A DNA stretch of 64,000 nucleotides from Monomorium pharaonis (Eukaryota; Arthropoda; Insecta; Hymenoptera; Formicidae): contig NC_050467.1 in NCBI RefSeq assembly GCF_013373865.1, positions 31,500,896-31,564,895 of the forward strand, given 5' to 3'. Each line of letters starts with the position of its first letter. The stretch's first letter is position 1. This document shows, piece by piece, positions 1 to 12,517 of this stretch. A model generated the notes under the pieces. It was not told where the DNA came from. It did no database searches and worked only from the letters and a program-made list of their open reading frames with translations. A program made the position numbers and the translations under genes.

Positions 1-700
1 CTTTCCATCTTCCTGTCTTCCACTTTTTTTCCTCTATCTCTATCCTCTCTGCTTTCTTTGTTCCGCTTCTCGCTTTTCACCTCCTTTTTCACCACCATTT
101 CAATTCACGTCACCTTGTGCTTCCCTTCTCCCCACTCCTGTTCGATGTTCGATTCTTCTCCCTCTGTCCACTCTCGCACTCTCCACCAATCACCATCTCA
201 TCGACCTATCGATTTCTCGATATCTCCTATTCTGCCAATCCTCTCCTTCTCTCGTTCCACCAATCACCATCTCATCGACCTATCGATTTCTCGATATCTC
301 CTATTCTGCCAATCCTCTCCCTCTCTCGTTCCTTCCACCGATCCGTCTTTCTCCTCGTCTATCGATATCTCGCATCCGTCTATTTGCTCAATCCTTCCGT
401 CCGTTGCGCCATCTGTCCAGACCGCCTCTCCACTTCCTTCCGATCCTGCGCTTCGCGATCTTCCACCGACTCTCCATTTCTTCACTATCACCTGCTCCAA
501 TTTCTTTCACCATCTCTCCTGCTTCTCCTCTTACCGTCTCATGCTTCCCTCCAATGCCCCGGTTATTCCTCCTCCTTCTCTTCCTCCTCCATATCTTCTC
601 ACATCATTCCTCACTTCCTTTCCACTAATTCACCTCTTTATAACCGCGAGGACTCACTCAACCAACCTTCTCCTTCCGCCATTTTTCTCCCCCCCTAAAA
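1..700. repeat. Pyrimidine-rich low-complexity tract
   Basis: The plus strand is overwhelmingly C and T. A unit of about 74 bp beginning near 183 is repeated almost exactly from 257, so part of the tract is a recent tandem duplication. Long reading frames are open here, but they consist of Ser, Pro, Leu and Phe with no domain; they follow from composition and I do not call a gene. Confidence 0.75.
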
Positions 701-1490
701 TTATTTTATTTCATAACAGTTATTATAACTGCCAAAATAATAGATTTACGTAAAAAATGTATATAACCTTTTTTGTAGAGCCTTTTATGAGCTTCATTTT
801 TTGTTTGAAACTTTTTTCTCTAAAATCAATACTGTCACAGATATACAGTAAAAATGTTTGCAACTTTAGGAAGTGATAAAGGAAAAATAAAGCTTTTTCG
901 GTGAAAATCCTTTTAGGGACTTTCTTTTCTAATCAAGGGTAAGCTTTGGTTAAAATTTCAGCGCGATCGGAGGTTTCACTTTTTCGGAAATACACCCTTT
1001 TTTTCTGTTCCATATATCACTTAGGTTCAATTTGATCAAAAGTTTTATCTAGAATTTTGTAAATTTGTTATATATTACTTAAGTTAAATTTGACACACTT
1101 AGTATATATTACTTAGGTTGAATTTGACACATTTAGTATATAATACTTAGGTTGAACCATCCAAAAATATATACCACTTAGATTGAATTTGATTAAAAGC
1201 TTTATCTTAAATTTGTGATTTTTTCCTTATATTATTTAGGTTGAACCATCCAATAATTTTTTTGCATAAAGGAAAAACCAAACACTTGGCGCCTTTTTTT
1301 ACGTTTTTTAAAAAAGTAATTTTATTGGGATATCACGCATTTTGTGATGTTTATAGATCACTTAAGGGTACACTCTAAAACTTTCTCTTTAATAAAAATT
1401 TTATTAAGAAGTTAAAGTTTATATAACGGTATAATACTATCAATTAATAAATTAAAATACTCGCAAAATTTCTCATTAAAATTAAAAATA
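701..1490. other. AT-rich non-coding stretch with degenerate repeats
   Basis: No gene seen. Between about 1005 and 1260 an irregular unit of roughly 40-55 bp recurs, built around TATATNACTTAGGTTGAA. It looks like an old tandem repeat. Confidence 0.5.
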
Positions 1491-1796
1491 TTATTTATTA
1501 TCAACTTTTTCTAAGAATAATATATAAATATTTTTAGCACCTCTAGGCCATTGTTTTTTTGTAACTTGCACATTATCTACTTCAATCCAATTGCTACGCA
1601 ATCCTTCTCTACACATACTTGTAAAATGACCATTTTCAATACATGAACCATGATGAAATATAGCGTTAATAACTTTATATACTTGTCCAGCTATTAATAT
1701 TTTACTTGTCGGGATAGCACATAAATTAAATTTTTGTGGTACTTTTACTAAACTACCATTTTGTAATGAAAATAGACTTAAACATATAATAACTAG
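1491..1796 (-). pseudogene. USP-like (peptidase C19) domain, C-terminal half
   Basis: The translation has the His-box of ubiquitin-specific proteases: YKVINAIFHHGSCIENGHF, with the catalytic His expected in NGHF, then a segment ending in WPRGAKNIYILFLEK, as at the end of USP domains. The preceding LVIICLSLFSLQNG matches the strand before the His-box. The N-terminal half with the Cys-box lies at 8013-8640, on the other side of the compound insertion, and its sequence stops exactly where this part resumes (KQIP / LVIICLS). The family cleaves ubiquitin from proteins; here the domain appears to be the tail of the Helitron polyprotein. It is split and frameshifted, so not functional as it stands. 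Confidence 0.7.
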
Positions 1797-2889
1797 CCCT
1801 ATAACCATTTCTGCTGTGACAAATGTTGGCAACAGATTCTGTTGCCAAAAAGGCGACAAATGAGAAACATTTCTTGTCATTGCAAACACTATTAGCAGAT
1901 ATTCAGCAAATATTTAGCAACGTCTGTCATCAGAATACATGACAAAATAATAATGAACTGCGAGCAGATTTATTGAAAGTATTGATAACAGATTGACGAC
2001 AAACACCAAAGTGCAAACAATGTCAGCAAATTGCTTGTAGAAATGCAACAACATTTGTGTGTCAAAGTACGCGACAGATTGATACCAGAAATGCAGCAGA
2101 TCTGTCGAAATGTCAAATTGGCAATAAAAAGTGCGGCACCGTCGATAGGCGGCTTACTTTCTTGGGAGTAAAATGCAGTCAACTCGCTACATAAAGACCA
2201 CTCGCAGCGCGACTAAGGTAAGCAAAAATTATCTTCCTTCGCTGCACCTACGGAGGATGTGACGGAGGACCGCCACATTATACTTTTATGATACAGAACT
2301 GGTAGTATTTTCATTTTTTTGGAGTGAGATTTAACTACAAAGAAATTTAGAGGGCCCTCTATAAGAAATATTAAATGTTAAGGAGAGGGTTGGGTAAATT
2401 ATTTAATCTGTTTCTACTCCTGAATTAATAAATCTTCCCAGGAGATTGCTTACATCGATTCTCAAATAATATTATAACTGTGATGAAAGAAGAAATGAAA
2501 AGATTCGATAAATCTGTCGCCAATCTGTCATCATTTATGAATACAGATCATCGCTAAGTCCACGGCTTATGCGCCAACAGTCTTAAGCATAAAGTCACAA
2601 TAAGTATTGCGCTGACGGGGGTATACAAAACTTCGTAAACTAACGCTGCTTAGGACTAAAAGTAAATACAGATTAATACTAAATGTAGTACATGAAGAAC
2701 GGTCGTTGCCGGAACAGTAATTACAATGGTTCACGCGACGTGATGTTAAAAGTTAATGCAAACTGTTTAAATTAAAACTAATAATGCTGAATAAACTTAT
2801 TTATCTACATTAATTTGTACTTTTTTCTTTGGTCCGGAGTAGGTTTTAAGACATTCTTGGGGGTTCGCAGATAACGAAGGCTTAACTAA

Positions 2890-5800
2890 TTGGTCATTCG
2901 CAGTAGGCCGCTCGACGTAGGAACTTCATCGGTATCTCCAGGTAGCAGGTGTGCAGGCTTAAGATGCTCTACGGAGACAGAGACCGCTCTGCCGTTCACT
3001 TCTACGGAGTAGACTTTGTCAGACGTTCGTTCGAGGACGTTCGTTCAAAGGCCTCTTTACGTTGTCCTTACGAATGAAAACGTGCAAGCAAATCAAAAGC
3101 TCTTTAAAGCAAAATGCACGCTTCTTATGATGGTGCGCGACCGGAACAGGCTTAACCCGACGCATGTGCTGTCGGAAATCGTTAACAAATATTTCAGGAT
3201 CCGGTGTGAAATCCTCTTGGAGAAAGAATTCCCCGGGGACTCGCAGAACCGTGCCGTAGAGAAATTCGGCTGGAGAAACCTTGGTGTCTAAACGTACGTG
3301 AGTACGCAGATCGAGCAACACAGTAGGTAGAACGTCCGTCCACTGAGGTGAGTCATGACACATGATGGCCGCTTTCAAGGAACGGTGCCAACGTTCAATG
3401 ATGCCGTTGGAAGCAGGGTGGTAAGCCGCTGTGCGGATGCGTCTGCAACCAATCAACTTAAGCAAGGATGAGAATAGTTGGGATTCAAATTGAGAACCCT
3501 GGTCGGTAGTCAGTATACGGGGTGCGCCAAAACGCGCGATCCAATTCTCATAGAAGACCTTTGCCACGATCTGGGCGGTAATATCCGCGATGGGAATGGC
3601 CTCTGGCCAACGCGAAAACCGGTCGATAATAGTTAAACAGTAACTAAACCCTCTACTTGCTTGCAATGGACCAACAATATCCACATGGACATGGTCGAAA
3701 CGCCCGTCCGGAGCGGTGAACTGCGCGGGTTCGAGCTTAACGTGTCGAGACACCTTGCACTGCTGACAGTCAATACAATTGCTCGCCCATTGAGCGACGT
3801 CACGATGCAGGTTAGGCCAAATGTATCGTTGCCGGATGACGCGATCCGTTACTTTAGCGCTAGGATGCGCGGGGTTATGAAAAAGATCGAAAACCTGTCT
3901 CCGAAGAGATACCGGAATGTAGGGACGAATAGCGTTTCCAGACAATTCACAGTAGAGCTCTGTGTTGGAGGAACCCCAGATGAGTTTCTTTAATTTGAGA
4001 GACGAGAAACCGGAATTCAACAGATGTTTGAGTTCGTCGTCGTCTTTCTGCCGGGCAGCCAGGTCGACTAACTCGAATTCAACAAGGAGGCGGAGAGCTT
4101 CGATACGCGAAAGGCTATCAGCGACCACGTTGTCTGAATCCGCAAGGTACTCGATGGAGGTAGTGAACTGAGCTATAAAAGATAACTGACGCGCTTGCCT
4201 CGGGGAGGCTTTATCTGACCGTTGACTAAAAGCGTAAACTAAAGGCTTGTGATCAGTAAGGACCTTAAACTCTCGACCTTCGAGGGAGTGCCGAAAAAAT
4301 TTAATGGATTCATAGATCGCGGTAAGCTCGCGGTCGTAAGCGCTATAGTTTCTCTGCGCTGGAGTGAACTTTCTGGAAAAGAAAGCTAGAGGTTTCCACC
4401 CAGCTGAAGAACTCTGTTCGAGGACGGCTCCCATAGAAAAATCAGAAGCGTCTGATACTAAACGTGTGTCAGCGGACGCGTCAGGGTGAGCCAATAACGC
4501 GGCGTTAGCCAGAGCTGTCTTTGTTGCAACGAACGCGGTTTCGGCCTCAGGAGTCCAAACAATCTCGCGTTTGTCGTTTTTGCGAGAATCGATAAGATAG
4601 GTGTGTAGGGGTGCCTGGACGCGAGCTGCGTGCGGTAGGCTACGCCTGTAAAAATTGACGGTGCCCAAAAAACGTCGTAATTCAGCCACCGTTTGGGGCT
4701 TAGGGAAATTGCTGATTGCGGCCACTTTCTCCGGAGAAGGCTTGATCCCCTCCTTATCAACAAGATGGCCTAAAAACGTTATCTGTTGGACACCTAAAAT
4801 ACATTTAGAAGGGTTAACAACTAAACCAAACTCTTTAAGTCTTTGAAAAACAATACGTAGATGCTCCCTATGCTCCTCCTCAGAAGAGGAAGCAATAAGA
4901 ATATCATCGATATATACAAAGGCGAATTCTAAATTCCTCAAAGCGTGATGGATATAACGCTGGAATGTTTGCGCGGCGTTCCGCAACCCGAAAATCATGC
5001 TAACGAATTCGAATAAACCGAACGGCGTTATCACGGCTGTTTTAGGAACGTCGGACTTGGCCACCGGAATCTGATGATAAGCCTTGAACAAATCGAGGGA
5101 CGAGAAAATGTTCTTTTTGAACAAGTTGGCGGAAAAATCATGCAAATACGGAATAGGGTATTTATCCGGTATGGTCATAGCGTTAAGGCGACGATAGTCA
5201 CCACAGAGACGCCATTCTCCGCTCTTCTTACGAACTAGATGAGCCGGGCTGGCCCACGGGCTACTGAATGGCCTACAAATGCCTAGTTCCATGAGCCTTT
5301 TAATTTCCGTCTTAGCTGCCTTAAGTTTGTCGGGGGGTAGCCGACGAGGACGCTCCGCAGTGGGAGGACCGGAAGTAATAATGTGATGTTCGACATCACA
5401 TGCGACGGGTGAAGCCGACTGCGCGGAACCGGTGACTTCAGGGAAGTCCGAAAGAATATCCGCGAACCTGGACTGCCTGTCTACCATGGAGATTTTTATC
5501 ACAGGCACGTTGATCACACGACCGGAAGTCGAGAGAGAGGTGACACCGTCTACAAGCTGACGCCGATGCAAGTCTACTATCAGCTTGTAATGTGTCAACA
5601 CATCCGCACCAAGGATTGCAAACGGCACGTTAGCGACGCGAAAAGTCCAGACAATGGGCCGACGCAAACCCAAATCCAAGGTGAGACAGCGTTCACCAAA
5701 CGTGTCGATTTTCGTGTTATTAGCTGCGAACAGCTTGAGCTCGGAAGGAGCTTGTCTATCGCGAGGAGTCGCGGGGAGAATAGATATCTCCCCACCAGTA

Positions 5801-5928
5801 TCGACTAGAAAACGTCGACCGGTAGCTTTATCGTAAACGTGGAGACGGCTCTGCGTCAACCCTTCGTCCCGGACCGTCTCCGCGCGGGGAGGGTGTTTTA
5901 GTTTACCGAACTCGACTCGTTTTCCCAA
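2890..5928 (-). CDS. pol: Gypsy A pol: protease, RT, RNase H, integrase
   Basis: The open frame from 5928 to 3019 gives 969 residues. Visible are the protease motif DTGG at 43-46; the RT active site YIDD at 339-342; RNase H acidic residues in SDASD (about 493), YDRE (534) and LTDH (559); the integrase zinc finger with H684, H688, C718, C721; and integrase catalytic D750 (HVDIVGP), D809 (LTTDQGSQF) and E845 (IIERWHR). All catalytic residues appear intact. It overlaps gag by about 31 bases in the -1 frame, so a -1 frameshift is the likely expression route and the first Met need not be a real start. The last residues are abnormal: a small lesion near 3020 shifts the frame, and the expected tail (DKVYSVEVNG, VEHLKPAHLLP) continues in another frame to about 2890. 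Confidence 0.85.
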
Positions 5929-6824
5929 GAGCAGGGTTTACGGCACGATGTTGCCTTCTGGCCGTATTTACGATGTATAAAACAATAGCCTGACCGCTTG
6001 TCAGACGTAAGTGCATCATCGCTCTTTTCCTTAAAACTACTACGCTTGCGCGATGTAGAGCGATCTCTACGCAACTTAGCCACCGTGCTGCTCAGAGACT
6101 GAAGCTGCTTGGTAAGTTTTTCCAGCTTTTCATCCATGCTAAGTGGGGCGGTAGAATTTCCGCGATTTCGCCCTTTGGGTGGTGCAACCTTGGCGACCGC
6201 CATTATGTTGCTTGCTCCTGCTTCAGAAGCCTCTACGAATTTATCGGCCATTACCGCTAATCTATTGAGGTCAGTGATCTCGGAAACCATTAAAACGGCT
6301 CGACAAGATGCCGGTAGCTGGTCCAGGAAGACCGTTCGCAAGACCTCCTCTGAGCAACCGGAGTCCAAGGCACGCAGGCGGGTTAAAACTAACGACGGTT
6401 TTCCGCAGGTCGAAACCTGACCTTTAATTAACTGACGCAAGCGCGATTCCGCCGAGCTACCGTATGTAGCAATTAATCGAGCTTTCATCAGCTCATAAAC
6501 ATCCACGGGGCGCGGCTCCGCTGTCAACAAATCTTGCACGGTCTGAAGCGCTTCCATATCCAATTTCTCGGCGATAAAATCCGCTTTCGTAATTGAATTT
6601 CTAATTTCCGCGTTCCGGAGGGTTATTTCCGCCTGAACGAACCAAATTGCCGGATTATCGCGACAGAAATTCGCTATCTTTGATTGTCGATATAACACCG
6701 CGACGTTCCCAGGCGCCGCGACGTCGACGGCCCGTTGGACATCTTGCGCGTTCCGAAGACGAGTGATCTCGTCGCGAAGCGAGGCGAGCTCGGCCTGCAC
6801 CGCTCGCTCTTCGTCGATCGACAT
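5898..6824 (-). CDS. gag: Gypsy A gag-like protein
   Basis: A 308-residue protein starting MSIDEERAVQAEL. A short N-terminal coiled coil (about 5-30) is followed by a capsid-like segment with WFVQAEITLRN and a helical region around FIAEKLD and VYELMKARLIATYG, as in arthropod Gypsy capsids. The basic C-terminus (SRKRSSFKEK) ends in a degenerate zinc-knuckle-like CFIHRKYGQKATSCRKPC. Gag packages element RNA into particles in the cytoplasm. It precedes pol with a short overlap in another frame. No internal stop is seen. Confidence 0.75.
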   Translation of the reverse strand: MSIDEERAVQAELASLRDEITRLRNAQDVQRAVDVAAPGNVAVLYRQSKIANFCRDNPAIWFVQAEITLRNAEIRNSITKADFIAEKLDMEALQTVQDLLTAEPRPVDVYELMKARLIATYGSSAESRLRQLIKGQVSTCGKPSLVLTRLRALDSGCSEEVLRTVFLDQLPASCRAVLMVSEITDLNRLAVMADKFVEASEAGASNIMAVAKVAPPKGRNRGNSTAPLSMDEKLEKLTKQLQSLSSTVAKLRRDRSTSRKRSSFKEKSDDALTSDKRSGYCFIHRKYGQKATSCRKPCSWENESSSVN

Positions 6825-7830
6825 TATAATTACGTCGCTGTGGTTACTCTACGTGGGGATCGACGCTAATCCTACGATACACGGCAAGCGAGTGTCAAAT
6901 GACGTATGCGTGAAACGACGCAACGCCGCGCGAATAAAAACAAACGCAGCTGACTTCACCTACCCCAGGACGCACACGGGTGGCACCGCACCACCGCGCG
7001 TGGTGACAAAAACAAACAAAAAATAATGGACGCGCGAAGAAGAAAAACTGACGCTCGCCGGGCGTGCACCACGCGCGTGGTAACAAGACAATGGCCGCGA
7101 GAGAGAAAAGAAAAACTAAATGACGATCGCCGACCGCTGAACCGCGCGCGTGGTAACAAGGATATGGGTATAAAATACCGGGAGGTGACGAAACAGCGTC
7201 CAGCGGTGGTCGACGCTGCGAGGATGACGTCTAGCCGGGAAGATGGTCCTAGAGGCAGCGGCCCAGACTGCCTCTGCGCCGCGTCGGTCGACGTTGGCGT
7301 GGCCATGGACGGATTTCAGGAGATGCCGAAGGCGTGCTTCGCGCACGACCGTCGGAGGACGGATTTCGTAATGATGAGGCGTGCGGTCAACCTGCTGTGG
7401 TGGTAGCTCCGCCAACGGCAGGATAGATTTGAGATCCGCTCGGCCGGTGTCGTTTCCCGCGCCGAGATGGACTCGTCCGGCGTCTTAATTTTGCTCCTGA
7501 TGAAACCGCTGCTGCGCTGCGTCCGTGATCGAGGTGATCACGTCGGGGTCACCAGTGTAGGCTTTTGCGCATCTTCATGTGCACTTACACAAACCGGTGG
7601 GAGGCCTACGACTTCCCATCAGTACAAAGAAGGGCAGGCAGCAATTAATTTAACACTCACAAGTTGTAACAAAACGATAACTCTTTAATGTAGCGTTACG
7701 CGGCAGGAGTACAAAAATTGCGACTATTCGTAATGGCGGGCCGAGCGGATCTGACTGGCGGCGGAAGACTACAGCGCCGCGTAGGCACGGGCGCTGAGCT
7801 ACACGAGAGAGGAAACTCTCTAGTCGCCAC
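6825..7830 (-). other. Gypsy A upstream region with short tandem repeats
   Basis: No convincing gene. Between about 6985 and 7165 a unit of roughly 75 bp recurs three times, each ending in GCGCGTGGTNACAA. This position, just upstream of gag, would be leader or LTR sequence. No tRNA-matching primer-binding site was recognised. Small reading frames on both strands follow from the GC-rich repeats. Confidence 0.35.
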
Positions 7831-8012
7831 AATTTGTCATTGTATTGCTAGTGACAGATCTGCTCTGGTGTTGCACCCAATTTGATATCAAGATTTGATA
7901 ACAATTTTTGCTTGCAATTGGGGCGCACTCGAGGACACAGTAGGCCATGATTTTGGTAGCCTGATTCCGCAAGAAATTTTTAGCAGTTTGCTGACAATTT
8001 GGCAGCAAATGG

Positions 8013-8640
8013 TTAGCTGGGTATCTGTTTTGTCAATTTTATTTCTTTCTTAAATAATAACTCATTTCCTTCACAACGTTCACATGATTTATCATGTAAT
8101 TCAATCCAATGTGAAAATGATATATTTAATAAATCGTTAAGATTAAAACTTTTTTTCTTTAAATTGTTAACAGGAATTGAAAGAATAACATTATTATCCG
8201 TAGCAACTTTTGTATTACTACATAACTTGCATCGAGTAGTAAGAATAACTTGATGCTCTACCAAATCTTTTATAAAATCGTATTTTGTGCAAAGAGCTGT
8301 AAGAAAATTGAATACATCTCGTTTAATACAAATTGAAAAATACTCTCCTAAGTATTTTCGTATTGCATAAGTATTTAAATTAAGTATTCCATTTTCATAT
8401 CGATGAACTAAAATACTAAAAAGCATCTAATTTATCAGAATTAAATAATTGTTTTCTAATAATATTTAAATGAAATAAACATTGCAATACAGCATTTGCA
8501 TAACATGAAACTTTGTCAGTATTTTGAAAACCACGTAGAATCCAACAAGCAGTACTACGTCGAATTTTTTGATCCGACTGTTGAACGGAAGTAATTGTCT
8601 TCCATAATGTCCATGGCGTATCGTGAACTTTATGTTATCG
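8013..8640 (-). pseudogene. USP-like (peptidase C19) domain, N-terminal half with Cys-box
   Basis: Reading the minus strand from about 8640, the translation contains GFQNTDKVSCYANAVLQCL, which aligns with the USP Cys-box (G-x-N-x-G-N-T-C-Y-x-N-x-x-LQCL); the catalytic Cys is the one before YANA. A frameshift near 8420 follows. The next frame has two Cys pairs (CKLCSNTK and CERCEG), matching the zinc-binding fingers of many USPs. It directly follows the helicase motifs upstream, which argues it was fused to or co-transcribed with the helicase. It ends at KQIP, where the compound insertion begins; the His-box half is at 1491-1796. Confidence 0.7.
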
Positions 8641-10940
8641 TTCTTTTGAAATAGTAATAATTTGTTCTTCTGGTTTATGTATTCGTTTTAACCGATTATA
8701 TTCGATAATTGCCTCTTCACTAGCTATTACACACGAAGGATCGAAATTAATCAAATGCAATCCATCCAGAGATGTCACTTGGGATAATGCAACATAAATC
8801 TGACCACAACTAAATACAGAATTACCTATATCCGTAACAACATTTTGCAAACTTAATCCTTGGGCCTTATGAATGGTAATACCTTAATTCAAAGATATTG
8901 GAAATTGTTTCCTAATAACAAATGCTTTTTCCATAACTTGAAATTTGACACTTACTCTTTCAATAAAATATTCCAAATCAGATGGTAAAAGAAGTTTAAT
9001 TTTTTCTACATAATCCGTAGATGGATTTTGCACAACTGAAATAACTGTAGCAATTGTGCCATTTACAAGGCCTAAACTGGCATCAATGTTACGTCTTATC
9101 ATAACTTTCGCTCCAATTTTACTTATAATTCGTTTGAAAAGCCCAGCTGTCTTACTATTATCATCATCATTATCCGCCAATACCTTTGTTATTCTTTTTT
9201 TAATATATGGTGTACATCCAATCTCATCTTCAGCAATTAATAATATTTCCTTTGAAGCAATACGACTTAACATTGCATTGTTAAGAACATCACACATATG
9301 ACAAGTAGGCAATAAACAAACAGTATCAGAAGGCAAATTATCAATAAAATTACACAATTTACCTAATCTTGCTTCGAAAGATTTACCTATAAAAGAGATT
9401 TTTTCTTTTTTCAAGAATCTCACAATCAGATTTTGTCAGTAAATCAATACGAATTCTCGAAAGTAACTCACGATAACATCCATCTCCTTGCTGGCGCATA
9501 TTGATCATTAATTCATCGTAATCAAATAAAGTAGTCCATAAATTAACAGTATTTAAGAAAGCAAGAAATTTCTTAACTTTTACATTTAATAAATCTACAA
9601 AGGCAGGATCTTCATGTACAGGAGGTAATTGAAGCAAATCTCCAAACAGAAGAATATGCACTCGACCAAACCAACCATCATCACAATCAATAGTATCAAA
9701 TATTTCAGATAATCGAAAATGTATATACAATAAAATCAAATTAGATATCATTGATATCTCATCAATTATAAAAAGAATAACATCTTTGAGGTCTGCTCGT
9801 AAAATTTTTAATACGTGATCAGCTAATTGTTTATACTTAGGAATAGAACCATGTTCAACGAGTAATTGAAGTAATCTATGTACCGTCAAACCATTTATAT
9901 TAAACGCTGCTATACCAGTGGGCGCTGCTATTGCAGTATCTTTATTAATATTTTATTTTATCCAGCATTTAATAGTTTTAATAAAAAAATTTTACCAGTG
10001 CCTCCTTCTCCACTAACGTATAGTCGTAATAACGATTTTTTATCTAACACGGTATTAATAACTGTATCAAATACTCTTTTTTGATCTGCATTCAATTTTG
10101 AAATCATTTCAGATATATCGATTTCTTCTTCGTGATCACCGAGATCTTTAAAATCTTGCATTGCTTCACCAGTTTGAATATTTTGAACACCTATCGGATT
10201 ATCAGGATCATCTTGAGACAGATCTTGTTTTTCGTCGATCTGCTGTTGAACCAACTTTTTCACAGTTTCAATTGCTTTTTTCAATTCTTCCATTTTTTCA
10301 TGATACTGAAATGCTTCGACGAGATGTAATTTTACCTTATGAAATGATTCTGCATAAGTATCACAACTGTTTTTAAGATCTTCCATTTTTCGCCACGGTT
10401 GAAACATAAGAAGTAATGAAAAAAAATAATTTTCCGGCCGCGTTTTAACATCATATTTATAATGAGTAATGAGATGTCCACGTTGTCGCCGTTTAAGGTA
10501 GTAACCATTATTTATCTTGTAATATTTAATTTTTTTACTTTGTGGCTTAACTTTCGTAATATCATACCGTTGCACAAATTCATACAAACACATCGATTCA
10601 AGTTCTTTCGGTCTATGTGGATAATGGTCATCTATTACAGACGCACAAAATATATCTGTAGAATCTCCATCGAGAGCTTCAACTTCCTTAACATTTTTGA
10701 CTCTTCTATATCGTATTTGATTCGTATCCAACCATTTAAACGTCGTATCTCGATCAGTTCCATATAAAGGAATACCTAGCAATGTATCAGCAGCTTCAAG
10801 AGCTCCACATTCCCTATTATTTAAAAATCGTAATCCAATATTCCAAAAACAGCTCGCTATTGATTTATTTGTTTGATTTTTACAATCAAGAATATCTTCA
10901 GATAATTCACATTGACCTGCTTTACTTACATACTTACTTA
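8635..10940 (-). pseudogene. Helitron Pif1-type helicase region, broken
   Basis: SF1B helicase motifs occur in order on the minus strand: Walker A SGEGGTGK near 10000, APTGIAAFNI near 9920, Walker B FIIDEISM near 9770, motif III FGDLLQLPPV near 9640, GAKVMIRRN near 9110, and motif VI pieces HKAQGLSLQN near 8860 and YVALSQVTSLDGLHL near 8770. The enzyme would unwind DNA 5'-3' during Helitron rolling-circle transposition. Breaks are frameshifts near 10840, 9950 and 9410 and an in-frame TAA at 8884. The upstream end reads SKYVSKAGQC, the continuation of the Rep catalytic region separated from it by the foldback insertion. Confidence 0.85.
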
Positions 10941-12517
10941 TGTACAGGGTGTTGCACTTGACTGCAGTGCAGTCTAACGGGTTGCATATCCGTGCGGGTT
11001 GCTATTCCGTCGATAAAAACGCGTGCCGATTTTATCAATGAGTGCGTGCGCGGAGAGAGCGGACCAAGTAGGCATATACGACCCGCAGCCTGCGCTTCGT
11101 CAACGCGATTGTGCTAAATCCCTTTTTTAATGTAGTAATGACGAGTTGAGAGAATAGCGCTTAAAAGTGTTTTGAATCTAGCACAGTTCGAAAGAAAATA
11201 ATACTGCATGCAAATAAGATAATCAATTTGTTACATGGATTTTTCTTCTTACTTTGTAGGCCTGCAGAGATAATTTTAATTAATTTAAGATAAATAATAA
11301 TTTAAGATAAATTTAATTAATTTTTACATGTTTATTTACAACAACGCCAAACTTGTCTTCCTTAATTATATCTACTTTCCCTTTACAGCGGAGCATAGAC
11401 ATATTAAAACAGATTGCTCACACAATAACTGTTATATATCCGACATGTCATAGTACGGTTAGATTGTTGAATGCTAAATTACAATTAACACTTATGACTG
11501 TTATTTTATGTTGCTGGGATATGTAGATTGCATCTATGACACGCAAAGCAAAGTTTAAAGAAATAACTGGCACAATCTTCACTGTGGCTTTCACGTCCTC
11601 ACAATTTATATCTATAATACATATTATTTCAATGGAAAGATAAACAATGTGCATTATAGTTACAAATCTTTTATAGTATTCAAGTTTTTACGAATCGTCC
11701 TAAAGAAGAAGATAAAATTCTACGAAGAGAAAATACTTAGATTTATGGATTTAATTTACAGATAAAATATTAAATATATTTAATAATCTATATTGTATTG
11801 ATATTCTAATTTATATAAATTATAACTTTTTAATGTAATATTAATAATTCTTTTTTAAATTAACTTTTAATTTAACTTGAGTTAATTCACTCTTAACTGA
11901 ATAACTTTAACCAAGTTTCTGTTCATGTAACTATTAACTTAACTAAATTAATTTTATAAGCCATTAACTTTAATCTTATTAGTTAAAAAAATATATTAAC
12001 TTATTGAACTTGCTAATTTTGCTAATACTTATTATGCTATCTATTTTGTTATTACTTATGAACGTGCAGTTCGACCTATGGAAAAATTAATTAAATTTAT
12101 CTTAAATTATTATTTATCTTAAATTAATTAAAATTATCTCTGCAGGCGTACAAAGTAAGAAGAAAAATCCATGTAACTTCTCGCTTCTGACATTATCATT
12201 CAATATTGCTGCGGCGAGTATTCAAATTGATTATCTTATTTGCATGCAGTATTATTTTCTTTCGAACTGTGCTAGATTCAAAATACTTTTAAGCGCTATT
12301 CTCTCAACTCGTCATTACTACATTAAAAAAGGGATTTAGCACAATCGCGTTGACAAAGCGCAGGCTGCGGATTGTATACAGCATGCCTACTTAGTCCGCT
12401 CTCTCCGCGCACGCACTCATTGATAAAATCGGCACGCGTTTTTATCGACGGAATAGCAACCCGCACGGATATGCAACCCGTTAGACTGCACTGTAGTCAA
12501 GTGCAACACCCTGTACA
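10941..12517. mobile_element. Foldback element with about 390-bp inverted repeats, inserted in Rep
   Basis: Both ends read inward TGTACAGGGTGTTGCACTTG and continue as inverted repeats for about 390 bp (left 10941-11330, right 12085-12517). The right arm has an extra segment of about 45 bp. TA flanks both sides (10939-10940, 12518-12519). Removing the element and one TA fuses the Rep reading frame in phase (LLI / SKYVSK), which confirms the boundaries. The AT-rich centre (about 11330-12085) encodes no transposase, so this is non-autonomous. The TA target and CAGGG-type end suggest a Tc1/mariner-superfamily relative; that classification is inference. Confidence 0.85.

Larger units (their letters stand above)
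2200..7830 (-). mobile_element. Gypsy element A (Ty3/Gypsy LTR retrotransposon)
   Basis: Gag and pol lie on the minus strand in the usual order, with protease, reverse transcriptase, RNase H and integrase. Outer limits are estimated from where USP-associated sequence ends; no LTR pair or primer-binding site could be identified by eye. About 700 bases downstream of pol (2200-2880) hold no gene. The region upstream of gag holds short repeats, listed separately. Confidence 0.6.
1797..8021. mobile_element. Compound insertion splitting the USP domain (carries Gypsy A)
   Basis: The USP reading breaks at 8021 and resumes at 1796. The outer ends are weakly inverted: one reads CCCAGCTAACCATTTGCTG and the other, reverse-complemented, CCCTATAACCATTTCTGCTG. 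The flanks at 1797-2200 and 7830-8021 share short words such as GCAACAG and GACAAAT and encode nothing recognisable. I infer a non-autonomous DNA element into which Gypsy A later inserted. No clear target duplication was found, so the class is undetermined. Confidence 0.4.

Noticed and set aside
58..753. Long overlapping open frames on the plus strand
   Set aside because: Ser/Pro/Leu/Phe-only translations in several frames of a pyrimidine tract with a tandem duplication; no domain.
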